A DNA stretch of 49,104 nt, from assembly GCF_001683915.1 (NCBI RefSeq), contig NZ_LXTT01000071.1, forward strand, positions 1 to 49,104, written 5' to 3'. This document shows, one piece after another, positions 17,762 through 25,429 of this stretch. The translations under genes were made by a program, and so were the position numbers. The stretch is from Allomuricauda sp. CP2A (lineage in GTDB: Bacteria; Bacteroidota; Bacteroidia; Flavobacteriales; Flavobacteriaceae). The first letter of the stretch is position 1; the number at the start of each line of letters is the position of its first letter. The notes under the pieces were generated by a model that worked only from the letters and a program-made list of their open reading frames with translations, was not told the origin of the DNA and did not search any database.

Positions 17762-20281
17762 ATGAAAACTGTAATTGTAGTGGGCAACGGAATGGTAGGG
17801 TATAAGTTTTGCGAAAAATTTATCGCAGCCTCCTCCGGTGATGCATATAAGCTTGTGGTTTTTGGGGAAGAACCCAGACCAGCGTATGACAGGGTGCATC
17901 TCAGTGAATATTTTGAAAACCAAGATGCAAAAGCCTTGGAACTTGCCCCCGCTTCCTGGTACAAAGAGAATGGCATTGAACTTATTACGGGGCAACGGGT
18001 CTCCGATATTAAAAAGGAAGCCAAGGAGATCCACACCGCTTCGGGCAACTCTTACGGATATGATTACTTGGTACTGGCCACAGGCTCCGTACCTTTTGTA
18101 CCTCCTATCCCCGGTGTTGAAAAGGAAGGGGTCTTTGTCTACCGAACCATTGAGGACTTGGAGGACATGATGGCCTATGCCTCTCAAATCAAAGCCATTA
18201 AACCCAATGGAAAAGCAGCTATTCTAGGGGGTGGCCTCTTGGGACTGGAAGCTGGAAAAGCAGTATTCGACATGGGATTGGAACCCCACGTAGTGGAATT
18301 TGCCCCAAAATTGATGCCCAGACAATTGGACACGCGAAGCAGCAACGTACTCCGATTAAAATTGGAGTCTATGGGGATTCAGGTTCATTTGAGCAAGGCG
18401 ACCAACCAAATTTTGGGCGATACGGTGATTGAGGGCATGGAGTTTGGGGAAGATGATCAACTGGACGTGGATATGCTCATCATCTCCGCGGGAATCCGCC
18501 CCAGGGATGAACTTGGCAAAACCTGTGGCCTTGAAATGGGTACCCGTGGCGGAATTGTCGTCAACAATAAAATGCAAACATCGGCTAAGGATATATTTGC
18601 CATAGGCGAAGTGGCCCTCTACAACCAAATGATCTATGGTCTTGTTGCACCAGGTTATGAAATGGCCGATGTGGCCGTAAACCAAATATTGGGCAGCCAA
18701 GACATTATCATGCCAGAAAATATAGACATGTCCACAAAACTCAAATTAATGGGGGTGGATGTGGCCAGTTTTGGCACTCCCTACATGCCAGCGGACAAGG
18801 GGTTGTCCATCATTTTTGAAAATAAGACCAAGTTCCTCTACAAGCGAATCAATGTAAGCCATGATGGAAAGACACTCTTGGGAGGAATTCTCGTTGGAGA
18901 TGCTTCGGACTACAATATTCTGCATCAAATGTACCTGAACGGAATGGCTTTGCCCGATAATGCAGAAGAACTGATCGTGGGAGCACGTGGCGAAGGTGGT
19001 TCTGCCTTTGGCAGTGCAATGGATCTACCTGACACTGCCCAGATATGTTCCTGTGAAAGTGTTTCCAAAGGAAACATCTGCTCCTCCCTCCTGAATGGCG
19101 AATCGGATTCCCTTAAAGATATTATAAGCTGTACCAAGGCCACCACAGGTTGTGGAGGATGCAAGCCCATGGTCGTGGAGCTGGTCAACGAGACCCTTAA
19201 ATCCATGGGGAAAGAGGTAAAAGATGTTATTTGCGAACACTTTGAATATACCCGACAAGAGTTGTACGGCATCATCAAAGTAAAGGGCATCACAAGCTAT
19301 GATGTAGCCCTTGACAAATGTGGCAAAGGTGATGGCTGCGAAGTGTGCAAACCTGCCCTTGCCTCCATTTTTGCCACTATTTATAACGATACGGCCAACA
19401 AAGAAGATGTGATCCAGGATTCCAACGACCGTTTTTTGGCCAATATCCAGCGGAATGGAACCTATTCCGTGGTACCAAGGATCCCCGGCGGGGAAATAAC
19501 CCCCGATAAGCTGATCGTGCTGGGAGATGTGGCCAAAGAATACAAGCTGTACACCAAAATTACAGGTGGGCAGCGCATAGATTTATTTGGGGCTGAGTTG
19601 AACGACCTTCCCGCCATCTGGAAAAAATTGATTGATGCAGGGTTTGAAAGCGGACATGCCTACGGGAAAGCATTACGTACCGTAAAAAGCTGTGTAGGTT
19701 CCACTTGGTGCCGCTATGGAATGGACGAGAGTGTAAGTTTTGCCATTGAACTTGAAGAACGCTATAAAGGAATTCGGTCACCCCATAAGTTGAAGGGCGG
19801 TGTATCTGGGTGCATTCGTGAGTGTGCAGAGGCCCGCGGCAAGGATTTTGGGGTTATTGCCGTGGAAGGCGGTTGGAACCTTTATGTATGCGGAAATGGC
19901 GGAGCTACACCAAAGCACGCCCAATTGTTGGCAGAGCAAATTGATAACGAAACGGTCATCAAATATCTGGACCGCTTTTTAATGTACTACATCCGAACCG
20001 CTGCCCCATTGATGCGTACCGCAGCTTGGCTGGAAAAACTGGAAGGCGGTATAGACCAACTCAAAAAGGTAGTGGTAGAAGACAGCTTAAACATTGCCAA
20101 GGAACTCGAAACGGATATGCAGGCCCTTGTGGACAAATATGAATGCGAATGGAGGCAAGCTGTGGAAAATGAGGAAATCGGTAAGCGTTTCAAGCATTTT
20201 GTGAATGCCGATGATAGGGACGACAACTTGGTCTTTGTCCCTATGCGGGAACAGAAAATGCCAGAACCATGGACCAACTAA
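17762..20281 (+). CDS. nirB: NADH-dependent nitrite reductase large subunit
   Basis: Cytoplasmic sirohaem nitrite reductase of 839 residues that reduces nitrite to ammonium with NADH. Order: FAD/NAD domains (TVIVVGNGMVGYKF; second AAILGGGLLGLEAG) to about 410; BFD [2Fe-2S] domain near 428 (CSCESVSKG...TGCGGCKP); a second Cys-bearing segment (CGKGDGCEVCKP); ferredoxin-like half-domain; then the sirohaem/[4Fe-4S] core with CVGSTWC near 642 and GCIREC near 683 (C-x5-C...C-x3-C). I chose the ATG at 17762; a GTG at 17741 would add seven residues before the nucleotide-binding strand. It heads an operon with nirD, DUF4202, a nitrate-sensor kinase and DUF7009. Confidence 0.93.
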   Translation: MKTVIVVGNGMVGYKFCEKFIAASSGDAYKLVVFGEEPRPAYDRVHLSEYFENQDAKALELAPASWYKENGIELITGQRVSDIKKEAKEIHTASGNSYGYDYLVLATGSVPFVPPIPGVEKEGVFVYRTIEDLEDMMAYASQIKAIKPNGKAAILGGGLLGLEAGKAVFDMGLEPHVVEFAPKLMPRQLDTRSSNVLRLKLESMGIQVHLSKATNQILGDTVIEGMEFGEDDQLDVDMLIISAGIRPRDELGKTCGLEMGTRGGIVVNNKMQTSAKDIFAIGEVALYNQMIYGLVAPGYEMADVAVNQILGSQDIIMPENIDMSTKLKLMGVDVASFGTPYMPADKGLSIIFENKTKFLYKRINVSHDGKTLLGGILVGDASDYNILHQMYLNGMALPDNAEELIVGARGEGGSAFGSAMDLPDTAQICSCESVSKGNICSSLLNGESDSLKDIISCTKATTGCGGCKPMVVELVNETLKSMGKEVKDVICEHFEYTRQELYGIIKVKGITSYDVALDKCGKGDGCEVCKPALASIFATIYNDTANKEDVIQDSNDRFLANIQRNGTYSVVPRIPGGEITPDKLIVLGDVAKEYKLYTKITGGQRIDLFGAELNDLPAIWKKLIDAGFESGHAYGKALRTVKSCVGSTWCRYGMDESVSFAIELEERYKGIRSPHKLKGGVSGCIRECAEARGKDFGVIAVEGGWNLYVCGNGGATPKHAQLLAEQIDNETVIKYLDRFLMYYIRTAAPLMRTAAWLEKLEGGIDQLKKVVVEDSLNIAKELETDMQALVDKYECEWRQAVENEEIGKRFKHFVNADDRDDNLVFVPMREQKMPEPWTN

Positions 20282-20296
20282 AAACAAAAACTGATT

Positions 20297-20438
20297 ATCC
20301 GTTTAATGTCATAATGGGTGTTTTTGGCGTCATGTTGAACTTGTTTCAACATCTCACCCTGCTGAATATGAGCATCTTTATGTGGCCCTGAATCAAGTTC
20401 AGGGTGACGTTAGTGATATTATGACACATTACGGACAT
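20297..20438. repeat. Nested palindromic element between nirB and nirD (REP/MITE-like)
   Basis: The 173-bp nirB-nirD gap is almost wholly a nested inverted repeat. Outer arms TCCGTTTAATGTCATAAT (20298-20315) and ATTATGACACATTACGGA (20418-20435) pair with small indels. Inside, CGTCA (20328-20332) pairs with TGACG (20405-20409). Two short hairpins follow: GTTGAA-cttgt-TTCAAC and CCCTGAA-tcaag-TTCAGGG. The inner sequence resembles REP-like palindromes I know from Flavobacteriia; that match is from memory. It should form a strong RNA structure within the operon. Confidence 0.7.
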
Positions 20439-20454
20439 CCAAAAAACTAAAAAT

Positions 20455-20832
20455 ATGGAAACACTATTTCAACAGTACGCCCCGGTATCTTTGGAAAAAG
20501 CAACCGTGTGGTTCAAAGCCTGCCATGAACGGGACATACCTGAAAATGGCGGGGCATGTATCAAATATAAGGACAAGCAAATAGCGGTATATCATTTTAA
20601 ACGGAAACAAAAATGGTACGCCTGCCAAAACCTGTGCCCCCATAAAATGGAAATGGTACTATCACGAGGCATGATAGGAGATTCCGAAGGCATTGCCAAA
20701 GTGGCCTGCCCCATGCACAAAAAAACATTCTCTTTGGAAACCGGGGAAAACCTCAACGGGGATTTGCCCTCCATAGCCACTTTTCCGGTAAAATTGGAAA
20801 ATGGCTTTGTTTATATTGGTTTTTCTGAATAG
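20455..20832 (+). CDS. nirD: Nitrite reductase small subunit, Rieske fold
   Basis: Protein of 125 residues with the Rieske-type fold, partner of NirB. Unlike enterobacterial NirD, which has lost the cluster ligands, this one keeps both Rieske motifs: Cys61-Pro-His63 and Cys85-x2-His88 in NLCPHKMEM and ACPMHKKTF. It may therefore bind a [2Fe-2S] cluster. It is separated from nirB by the palindromic element and followed after 20 bp by the DUF4202 gene. Confidence 0.9.
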   Translation: METLFQQYAPVSLEKATVWFKACHERDIPENGGACIKYKDKQIAVYHFKRKQKWYACQNLCPHKMEMVLSRGMIGDSEGIAKVACPMHKKTFSLETGENLNGDLPSIATFPVKLENGFVYIGFSE

Positions 20833-20852
20833 ATTTAAGAAAACCAATACAT

Positions 20853-21443
20853 ATGGGCATGTCCAAAAAACTTTTGGAAGCATTCAAATTATTTGATGAG
20901 GCCAATGCACAAGACCCCAACAAGGAAATTTTTGAAGGGGCAGCATATCCTAAAGAACTTTTGTACGCCGAGCGAATGACGGATATTCTGAATGAATTTG
21001 AACCCGATGCTTCGGAAGCATTACAGTTAACGGCACGTTGCCAGCACATCTGTAGATGGGAAATACCCAGGGAATCCTATGAAATGAATCGGGTGGGCTA
21101 CCTAAAGTGGAGACAGGAACTTAAAAAATTTCACGCCGAAAAGGCCAGCTCCATATTACAAAAAGTGGGCTACGATGATGAAACCATTGACAGGGTCTCT
21201 TTCCTGTTACTTAAAAAACAATTGAAAAAAGATGAGGAGACCCAGACCTTGGAGGATGTTATCTGCTTGGTATTTTTAAAATATTATTACGAGCCGTTCC
21301 AAATAAAGCACGATGACGACAAAATCATCTCCATTTTGCAAAAAACCTGGAAAAAGATGTCTCCAAAGGGTCATAAGGCCGCTTTGGCACTGTCTTTTTC
21401 GGAAAGAGGGAAGGAACTGGTCTCCAAAGCCTTATCCAACTAA
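20853..21443 (+). CDS. DUF4202 domain-containing protein
   Basis: Cytoplasmic, mostly helical protein of 196 residues recognised as DUF4202 from LLYAERMTDILNEFEPDASE, ARCQHICRWEIPRESYEMNR and GYLKWRQELKKFHAEKAS. The His/Cys/Trp-rich CQHICRWEIPR segment and a Glu-Asp helix (LEDVICLVFLKYYYEPF) suggest an HD-like metal site. DUF4202 genes are usually found beside nitrate/nitrite reduction genes, but no function is established. The stop codon overlaps the start of the kinase gene (TAATG), showing tight coupling. A second ATG at 20859 is possible. Confidence 0.8.
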   Translation: MGMSKKLLEAFKLFDEANAQDPNKEIFEGAAYPKELLYAERMTDILNEFEPDASEALQLTARCQHICRWEIPRESYEMNRVGYLKWRQELKKFHAEKASSILQKVGYDDETIDRVSFLLLKKQLKKDEETQTLEDVICLVFLKYYYEPFQIKHDDDKIISILQKTWKKMSPKGHKAALALSFSERGKELVSKALSN

Positions 21444-23317
21444 TGCCTAAAATGGGCACAGACAAACAAATGAAAAAGGGTGATCAACAACAAACATTGG
21501 ATGTCTCAACCTTTTTGAGAATCCGAAAGTGGTATTTGTTGGCACTTTCTGCGATTGCGGTTACCATCATAGTTGCCCAAATCCTGATACAACAGCACCT
21601 CAACTCCCAATTGGATGACTCCCGTGTGATCAATGTGGCGGGCAGACAGCGTGCCTACAGCCAAAAATTGGTCAAGGAGGCTTTGCTGCTCAACCAGGAA
21701 AATCTAGGGGAAGGTGAGCAACAAGAACTTTTGGAAAAGCTGAAAAGCACTCTTTACATCTGGAAGATATCCCATGAAGGGCTTCAAAAAGGGAACGATA
21801 GTATTGGACTCCCCAAAGAGGATAATGTATCCATCTTAAAACATTTTGAAGAACTTTCCCCTCATCACAATGCCATGGTCGGTGCAGTGGAGACCATGCT
21901 GTTGCAGAAAGATACCTCAGGACAGGCATTGGCTATTTTATTGGCCAATGAAGAGCGCTTTCTGGAAAAAATGGACACCATTGTCAACGAATACGATGCC
22001 ATCAGTAAAGAACGTCTACAAAAACTGAAAATTAAGGAATATCTGTTGCTGGCATTTTCTTTGTTGATTTTGATTCTGGAGGTCCTTTTTATCTTCAGGC
22101 CGTTGTCCATACAGATCAAGGAAACCATACGGAACCTGGTCAAAAGCCAGTTGCAATCGGAACAGGACGCCCAGGAAATCAAAAAAATATTCGAGGAAAA
22201 GGAAAAATCGCTCCAAGAGCTGAAGGAATTGAATTTTGTGATTGACAATGCTGCACTCTTTGCCAGTGCCCGCAGTGATGGAACCGTTGTTTTTATCAGC
22301 AAAAAATTCTTGACCCTTTTGGAAGCATCCAACATCCCCCCCAACACACATCTTTCCGAAATATTGACCACCGACGAAGGGCAACGGCAATATCTTGGGG
22401 AAGTTTTGACCAAACCCCGAAAGAGCATCAGAACTGAGGAAATTGAAATAAAGACAAAAGCAGGCAACAAATTATGGTTGGACATGTCCATTATCCCCAT
22501 GCACCAAACAAGTTTAAGGCAAAGCGTGTTATTGCTGTGCTCCGACATCACGGAACGTAAAAGCAACCAAGAAAAGGTGGAACAACTTACCCTTCAGAAC
22601 TATGAGGACCGTATGCGCCAAAAGCAACTACAGGCCAGTCTCATTGTAGAAGGACAGGAAGAGGAGCGGAAACGTATAGCCAAGGACATCCACGATGGTA
22701 TTGGACAAATGCTCACCGCATTGCGTTTCAATATTGAATCCATCAATCTGGAACAAAAGGAACGCACCAAGGAGAAAATAGCCTACCTGAAGGAACTCAC
22801 TTCAGATTTGATCAAAGGGGTGCGTACCGCTACCTTTAATCTTACCCCACCCGAGCTTGGGGATCATGGTATTTTTCCGGCGTTACAAAAAATGACATCG
22901 GAATTGAGTAAATTAACGGGTAAAAATATTCTGTTCGAGAACAAGGCCGAAGAGAACATCCGTTTTGATTCACTGGCGGAAACCAATATTTACAGGGTGA
23001 CCCAAGAAGCCGTGAACAATGCCATTAAATATGCGGATGCGAATTATATTTTGGTGACCATCAACCATACAAACAATTTATTGAGTGTGGTCATTGATGA
23101 TGATGGAAAAGGTTTTGACTCCTCCATTATTGACAGTCCACCAAAAAACAGTAGTGATGGCGGAATGGGCGTGTTTTTTATGAAGGAGCGCATAAGTTAC
23201 ATCAACGGTAGATTGTTCATCAACTCCAACCCTGGTGAAGGAACCCGGGTCTCCATCAATTACAATTTGGACAATATCGAAAAAACAAAAAAAGAAGAGC
23301 ATGAAAATCAGGATTAA
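21443..23317 (+). CDS. NarX-like nitrate/nitrite sensor histidine kinase
   Basis: Membrane sensor kinase of 624 residues. An N-terminal helix (about 33-52) leads into a PilJ/NarX-type periplasmic four-helix domain carrying SRVINVAGRQRAYSQKL near residue 60, very close to the nitrate-binding P-box of NarX/NarQ. A second helix (about 195-215) is followed by a coiled coil, a PAS domain (about 260-375), a HisKA_3 box ERKRIAKDIHDGIGQMLTAL (phospho-His near 415) and a HATPase domain (EAVNNAIKYADA, DDDGKGFD, GGMGVFFMKERI). HisKA_3 kinases pair with NarL-type regulators; the only one here is at 13133-13819. It is translationally coupled to DUF4202 and overlaps the next gene by 17 bp. Confidence 0.9.
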   Translation: MPKMGTDKQMKKGDQQQTLDVSTFLRIRKWYLLALSAIAVTIIVAQILIQQHLNSQLDDSRVINVAGRQRAYSQKLVKEALLLNQENLGEGEQQELLEKLKSTLYIWKISHEGLQKGNDSIGLPKEDNVSILKHFEELSPHHNAMVGAVETMLLQKDTSGQALAILLANEERFLEKMDTIVNEYDAISKERLQKLKIKEYLLLAFSLLILILEVLFIFRPLSIQIKETIRNLVKSQLQSEQDAQEIKKIFEEKEKSLQELKELNFVIDNAALFASARSDGTVVFISKKFLTLLEASNIPPNTHLSEILTTDEGQRQYLGEVLTKPRKSIRTEEIEIKTKAGNKLWLDMSIIPMHQTSLRQSVLLLCSDITERKSNQEKVEQLTLQNYEDRMRQKQLQASLIVEGQEEERKRIAKDIHDGIGQMLTALRFNIESINLEQKERTKEKIAYLKELTSDLIKGVRTATFNLTPPELGDHGIFPALQKMTSELSKLTGKNILFENKAEENIRFDSLAETNIYRVTQEAVNNAIKYADANYILVTINHTNNLLSVVIDDDGKGFDSSIIDSPPKNSSDGGMGVFFMKERISYINGRLFINSNPGEGTRVSINYNLDNIEKTKKEEHENQD

Positions 23318-23678
23318 AGGAAATTCAATACGATATAGATTGACCAAGACCGAGGTAGAGACCTTTTGTGAAACAGGATTGTACAAAGAGACTACCCATT
23401 TTGGCAATAGCGTGTTTGCCTATGCCTTAAAAGCCAAAAAAGGGATTGATACTTTGGAGGCTTCTTTTGAGGAAAATACCATAACCCTGTACCTAACCGA
23501 TGAGGAACGGTCTGGATGGGCCACATCGAACAGGGTTGGCTTTAGCGGCACCATAGATTTGCCAAATGGAGAGCAGCTTTCATTGCTATTGGAAAAGGAT
23601 TTTGCCTGTCTGGACAATACAACCGAGGACCAATCGGACAACTACCCCAATCCAAAAAGTGGCACCAACGCATGCTAA
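23301..23678 (+). CDS. DUF7009 family protein
   Basis: Small protein of 125 residues starting MKIRIKGNSIRYRLTKTEVE, which I recognise as the DUF7009 family common in Bacteroidota. It has no signal or membrane segment and is predicted all-beta. The C-terminus is Cys-containing (DFACLDNTTEDQ...GTNAC). The start at 23301 overlaps the kinase gene and fits the conserved N-terminus; the longer in-frame extension to 23235 lies within the kinase. It is the last gene of the nirBD operon, so a nitrate-related role is likely, but the biochemical function is unknown. Confidence 0.72.
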   Translation: MKIRIKGNSIRYRLTKTEVETFCETGLYKETTHFGNSVFAYALKAKKGIDTLEASFEENTITLYLTDEERSGWATSNRVGFSGTIDLPNGEQLSLLLEKDFACLDNTTEDQSDNYPNPKSGTNAC

Positions 23679-23751
23679 TCCCTTCAGTTTAAAAAGTACC
23701 ATCCAACCATCAAGAATTTCAAAAGAAAAGATTGCATATTGGGAACTTGGA

Positions 23752-24183
23752 TTACAATGGAAAAAACTCCTCAATATCCTGCTTTCCATCAATCAAATCC
23801 AATATCGTAGTGTTTTCAAGAACATTGATGAACTTGGACTTATTGGCCCCCACCAGTTTATGGAGCACACAGGGGTTGTTCATATCACAATCTCTGATAC
23901 CCATAACGCAGGAGTGCACGCGCTTTTCCCCATCGATCACCCTTACAATATCCATTAAGGTACGCTTTCGGTCATCCTCACTCAAATAGAAACCACCTTT
24001 TGGTCCCCGGGCTGACGAAATAATACCATGCCGGGACAGTTCTTGCAATAATTTGGCCAAGTACGCTTCCGACACATGCACCACTTCAAAAATATCCCTG
24101 ACCATGATTTTATGGTCTTCATTGGAGTTCAAAGCTAAGTAGAGTACTCCCTTTATGGCATATTTGGATGAGTTGGAAAGCAT
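23752..24183 (-). CDS. Rrf2-family transcriptional regulator (1)
   Basis: Rrf2 regulator of 143 residues. An N-terminal winged helix (SSKYAIKGVLYLAL, LAKLLQELSRHGIISSARGP, KGGFYLSEDD) is followed by a dimer helix and a Cys cluster C-x6-C-x5-C in SCVMGIRDCDMNNPCVLH, as in Rrf2 proteins that hold Fe-S clusters. It is divergent from the nos operon, with 119 bp between the start codons that contain a degenerate Rrf2-type dyad and an FNR-type box. By context it probably senses NO or redox state and controls nos genes. It shares its Cys spacing with the second Rrf2 protein at 33245. Confidence 0.88.
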   Translation of the reverse strand: MLSNSSKYAIKGVLYLALNSNEDHKIMVRDIFEVVHVSEAYLAKLLQELSRHGIISSARGPKGGFYLSEDDRKRTLMDIVRVIDGEKRVHSCVMGIRDCDMNNPCVLHKLVGANKSKFINVLENTTILDLIDGKQDIEEFFPL

Positions 24184-24214
24184 TTCTTATAAATGATGTT
24201 CAACAAAGATTAAA

Positions 24215-24228
24215 AGACATTTTTATCC
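24215..24228. promoter_or_regulatory. Degenerate Rrf2-type dyad between rrf2(1) and nos operon
   Basis: AGACATTTTTATCC differs by two bases from GGACATTTTTGTCC, found upstream of ric at 33703-33716. It lies in the divergent region 32-45 bp upstream of the first Rrf2 gene and adjacent to the FNR-type box. It may be a weaker or paralogue-specific version of the same operator. Confidence 0.4.
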
Positions 24229-24233
24229 TTTTT

Positions 24234-24277
24234 ATGATTTATATCATGTTATAGGTCTGTACGGCTATATACTTTTG
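24234..24277 (+). promoter_or_regulatory. nos operon promoter with FNR-type box
   Basis: ATGATTTATATCAT (24234-24247) is a perfect ATGAT-N4-ATCAT dyad. A perfect -7 box TACTTTTG follows at 24270-24277. If the T of the box is at -12, the dyad is centred at -41.5, the usual class II activator position. The first gene starts at 24303. Anaerobic activation by a Crp/Fnr protein is inferred. Confidence 0.6.
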
Positions 24278-24302
24278 ATTCGAAATTTTAACCATTTAGC
24301 CC

Positions 24303-24815
24303 ATGAAAGCAATAGTAAAAAGTATAACGCTACTCTTCGCCCTCATCATGATCAGTTGTGGTGGAAAGAAAGAAGAGAAAAAAGATGACGGATTTAGCGT
24401 ACAACGCAAAAAGGCTCAAACAGAACAGCCGGCCGAAACCAGCTCCACTGATGAGGTTAAGCCTTCCGAGCGTGTGGACATGACCACAAAGGGAGTTGGT
24501 CCCGTTACATCTGTTGAATTATCTCCAGAAATAGACCAAGCTATGGCGGAAAACGGCAAAAAGGTGTACGACCAAATGTGCCTGGCCTGCCACAGAATCG
24601 GTAAAAAATTCATTGGCCCACCACCCAATGGAATTTTGGAAAGAAGAACCCCGGAATGGGTCATGAACATGATTTTGAACCCTCAGGAAATGGTACAACA
24701 AGACCCTTTGGCAAAAGACCTACTCCAAGAGTTCAACGGATCTCCCATGGCCAACCAAGGATTGACTGAGGAACAGGCCAGAGCCATTCTTGAATATTTC
24801 AGAACCTTAAAATAA
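24303..24815 (+). CDS. Lipoprotein monohaem cytochrome c
   Basis: Protein of 170 residues with a lipoprotein signal (LLFALIMISC) followed by a long charged linker and a class I cytochrome c domain of about 90 residues. Haem-binding CLACH lies near residues 93-97 (QMCLACHRIGKKFIGPP), and the likely axial Met is in GSPMANQGL. It is the first gene of the nos transcript, six bp before the fasciclin gene, and probably delivers electrons to NosZ in the periplasm. A c-type cytochrome in this position is common in clade II nos loci. Confidence 0.88.
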   Translation: MKAIVKSITLLFALIMISCGGKKEEKKDDGFSVQRKKAQTEQPAETSSTDEVKPSERVDMTTKGVGPVTSVELSPEIDQAMAENGKKVYDQMCLACHRIGKKFIGPPPNGILERRTPEWVMNMILNPQEMVQQDPLAKDLLQEFNGSPMANQGLTEEQARAILEYFRTLK

Positions 24816-24820
24816 ACGTT

Positions 24821-25402
24821 ATGACATCAACCTTAAAACTTAGTTTAATGGGGCTATTTGCACTGCTGACGATTATGGGCAGCTGTAAAAACGGACCCCA
24901 AAACGAAACAAAAGATTCAGGCCAAGGCGAATCAACAGTTGCTTCGGGCTACGATAAGGGGCAAGCCTTTATAGAGGATGATGAATCCACTCCCAATGTA
25001 CTGCAAATAGCATTGGAATCTCCTGACCATACCACACTTGTTGCTGCCGTACAGGCGGCAAAATTGGAAAATGTATTGGTAAACGCCGGGCCTTTAATGG
25101 TATTTGCCCCCACCAATGCTGCTTTTGATGCATTGCCCGAGGGTACCGTGGAAGACCTATTAAAGCCAGAAAACAAAGATGCCCTGGCCAATATCCTTAA
25201 ATACCATGTAACCCCGGGGAACTACTCAAAGGACTTTTTGATGAATTTCAAAAAATTGGGGCAGGCCAATGATCAAAATGTAGCCGTTGAAGTAAAGGAC
25301 AATGAAGTCTATATAGGCGGAGCCAAAATAGTTGCCAGTATATCGGCAGGAAATGGAATCGTCCACGTAGTGGACAAGGTAATCCTACCCCCTACCCAAT
25401 AA
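24821..25402 (+). CDS. Fasciclin-domain lipoprotein
   Basis: Lipoprotein of 193 residues (LFALLTIMGSC) with one FAS1 domain: H1-type motif NAGPLMVFAPTNAAFDALPEG and H2-type region GNGIVHVVDKVILPP. It lies between the cytochrome c and nosZ genes, with 27 bp to nosZ, in the same operon. FAS1 proteins recur in Bacteroidota nos loci, but their role in N2O reduction is not established. It might act as a periplasmic scaffold or assembly factor. Confidence 0.85.
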   Translation: MTSTLKLSLMGLFALLTIMGSCKNGPQNETKDSGQGESTVASGYDKGQAFIEDDESTPNVLQIALESPDHTTLVAAVQAAKLENVLVNAGPLMVFAPTNAAFDALPEGTVEDLLKPENKDALANILKYHVTPGNYSKDFLMNFKKLGQANDQNVAVEVKDNEVYIGGAKIVASISAGNGIVHVVDKVILPPTQ

Positions 25403-25429
25403 TAAATCAAAACAAAAAATCCTAATACA

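Noticed and set aside
17639..18187. Minus-strand frame spanning the nirB start
   Set aside because: It covers the nirB FAD-binding region in antisense and reads through the promoter region; no domain recognised.
21865..22566. Minus-strand frame of 233 codons within the kinase gene
   Set aside because: Antisense to the helical linker and PAS region of the kinase; composition is a mirror of Glu/Lys/Leu-rich codons.
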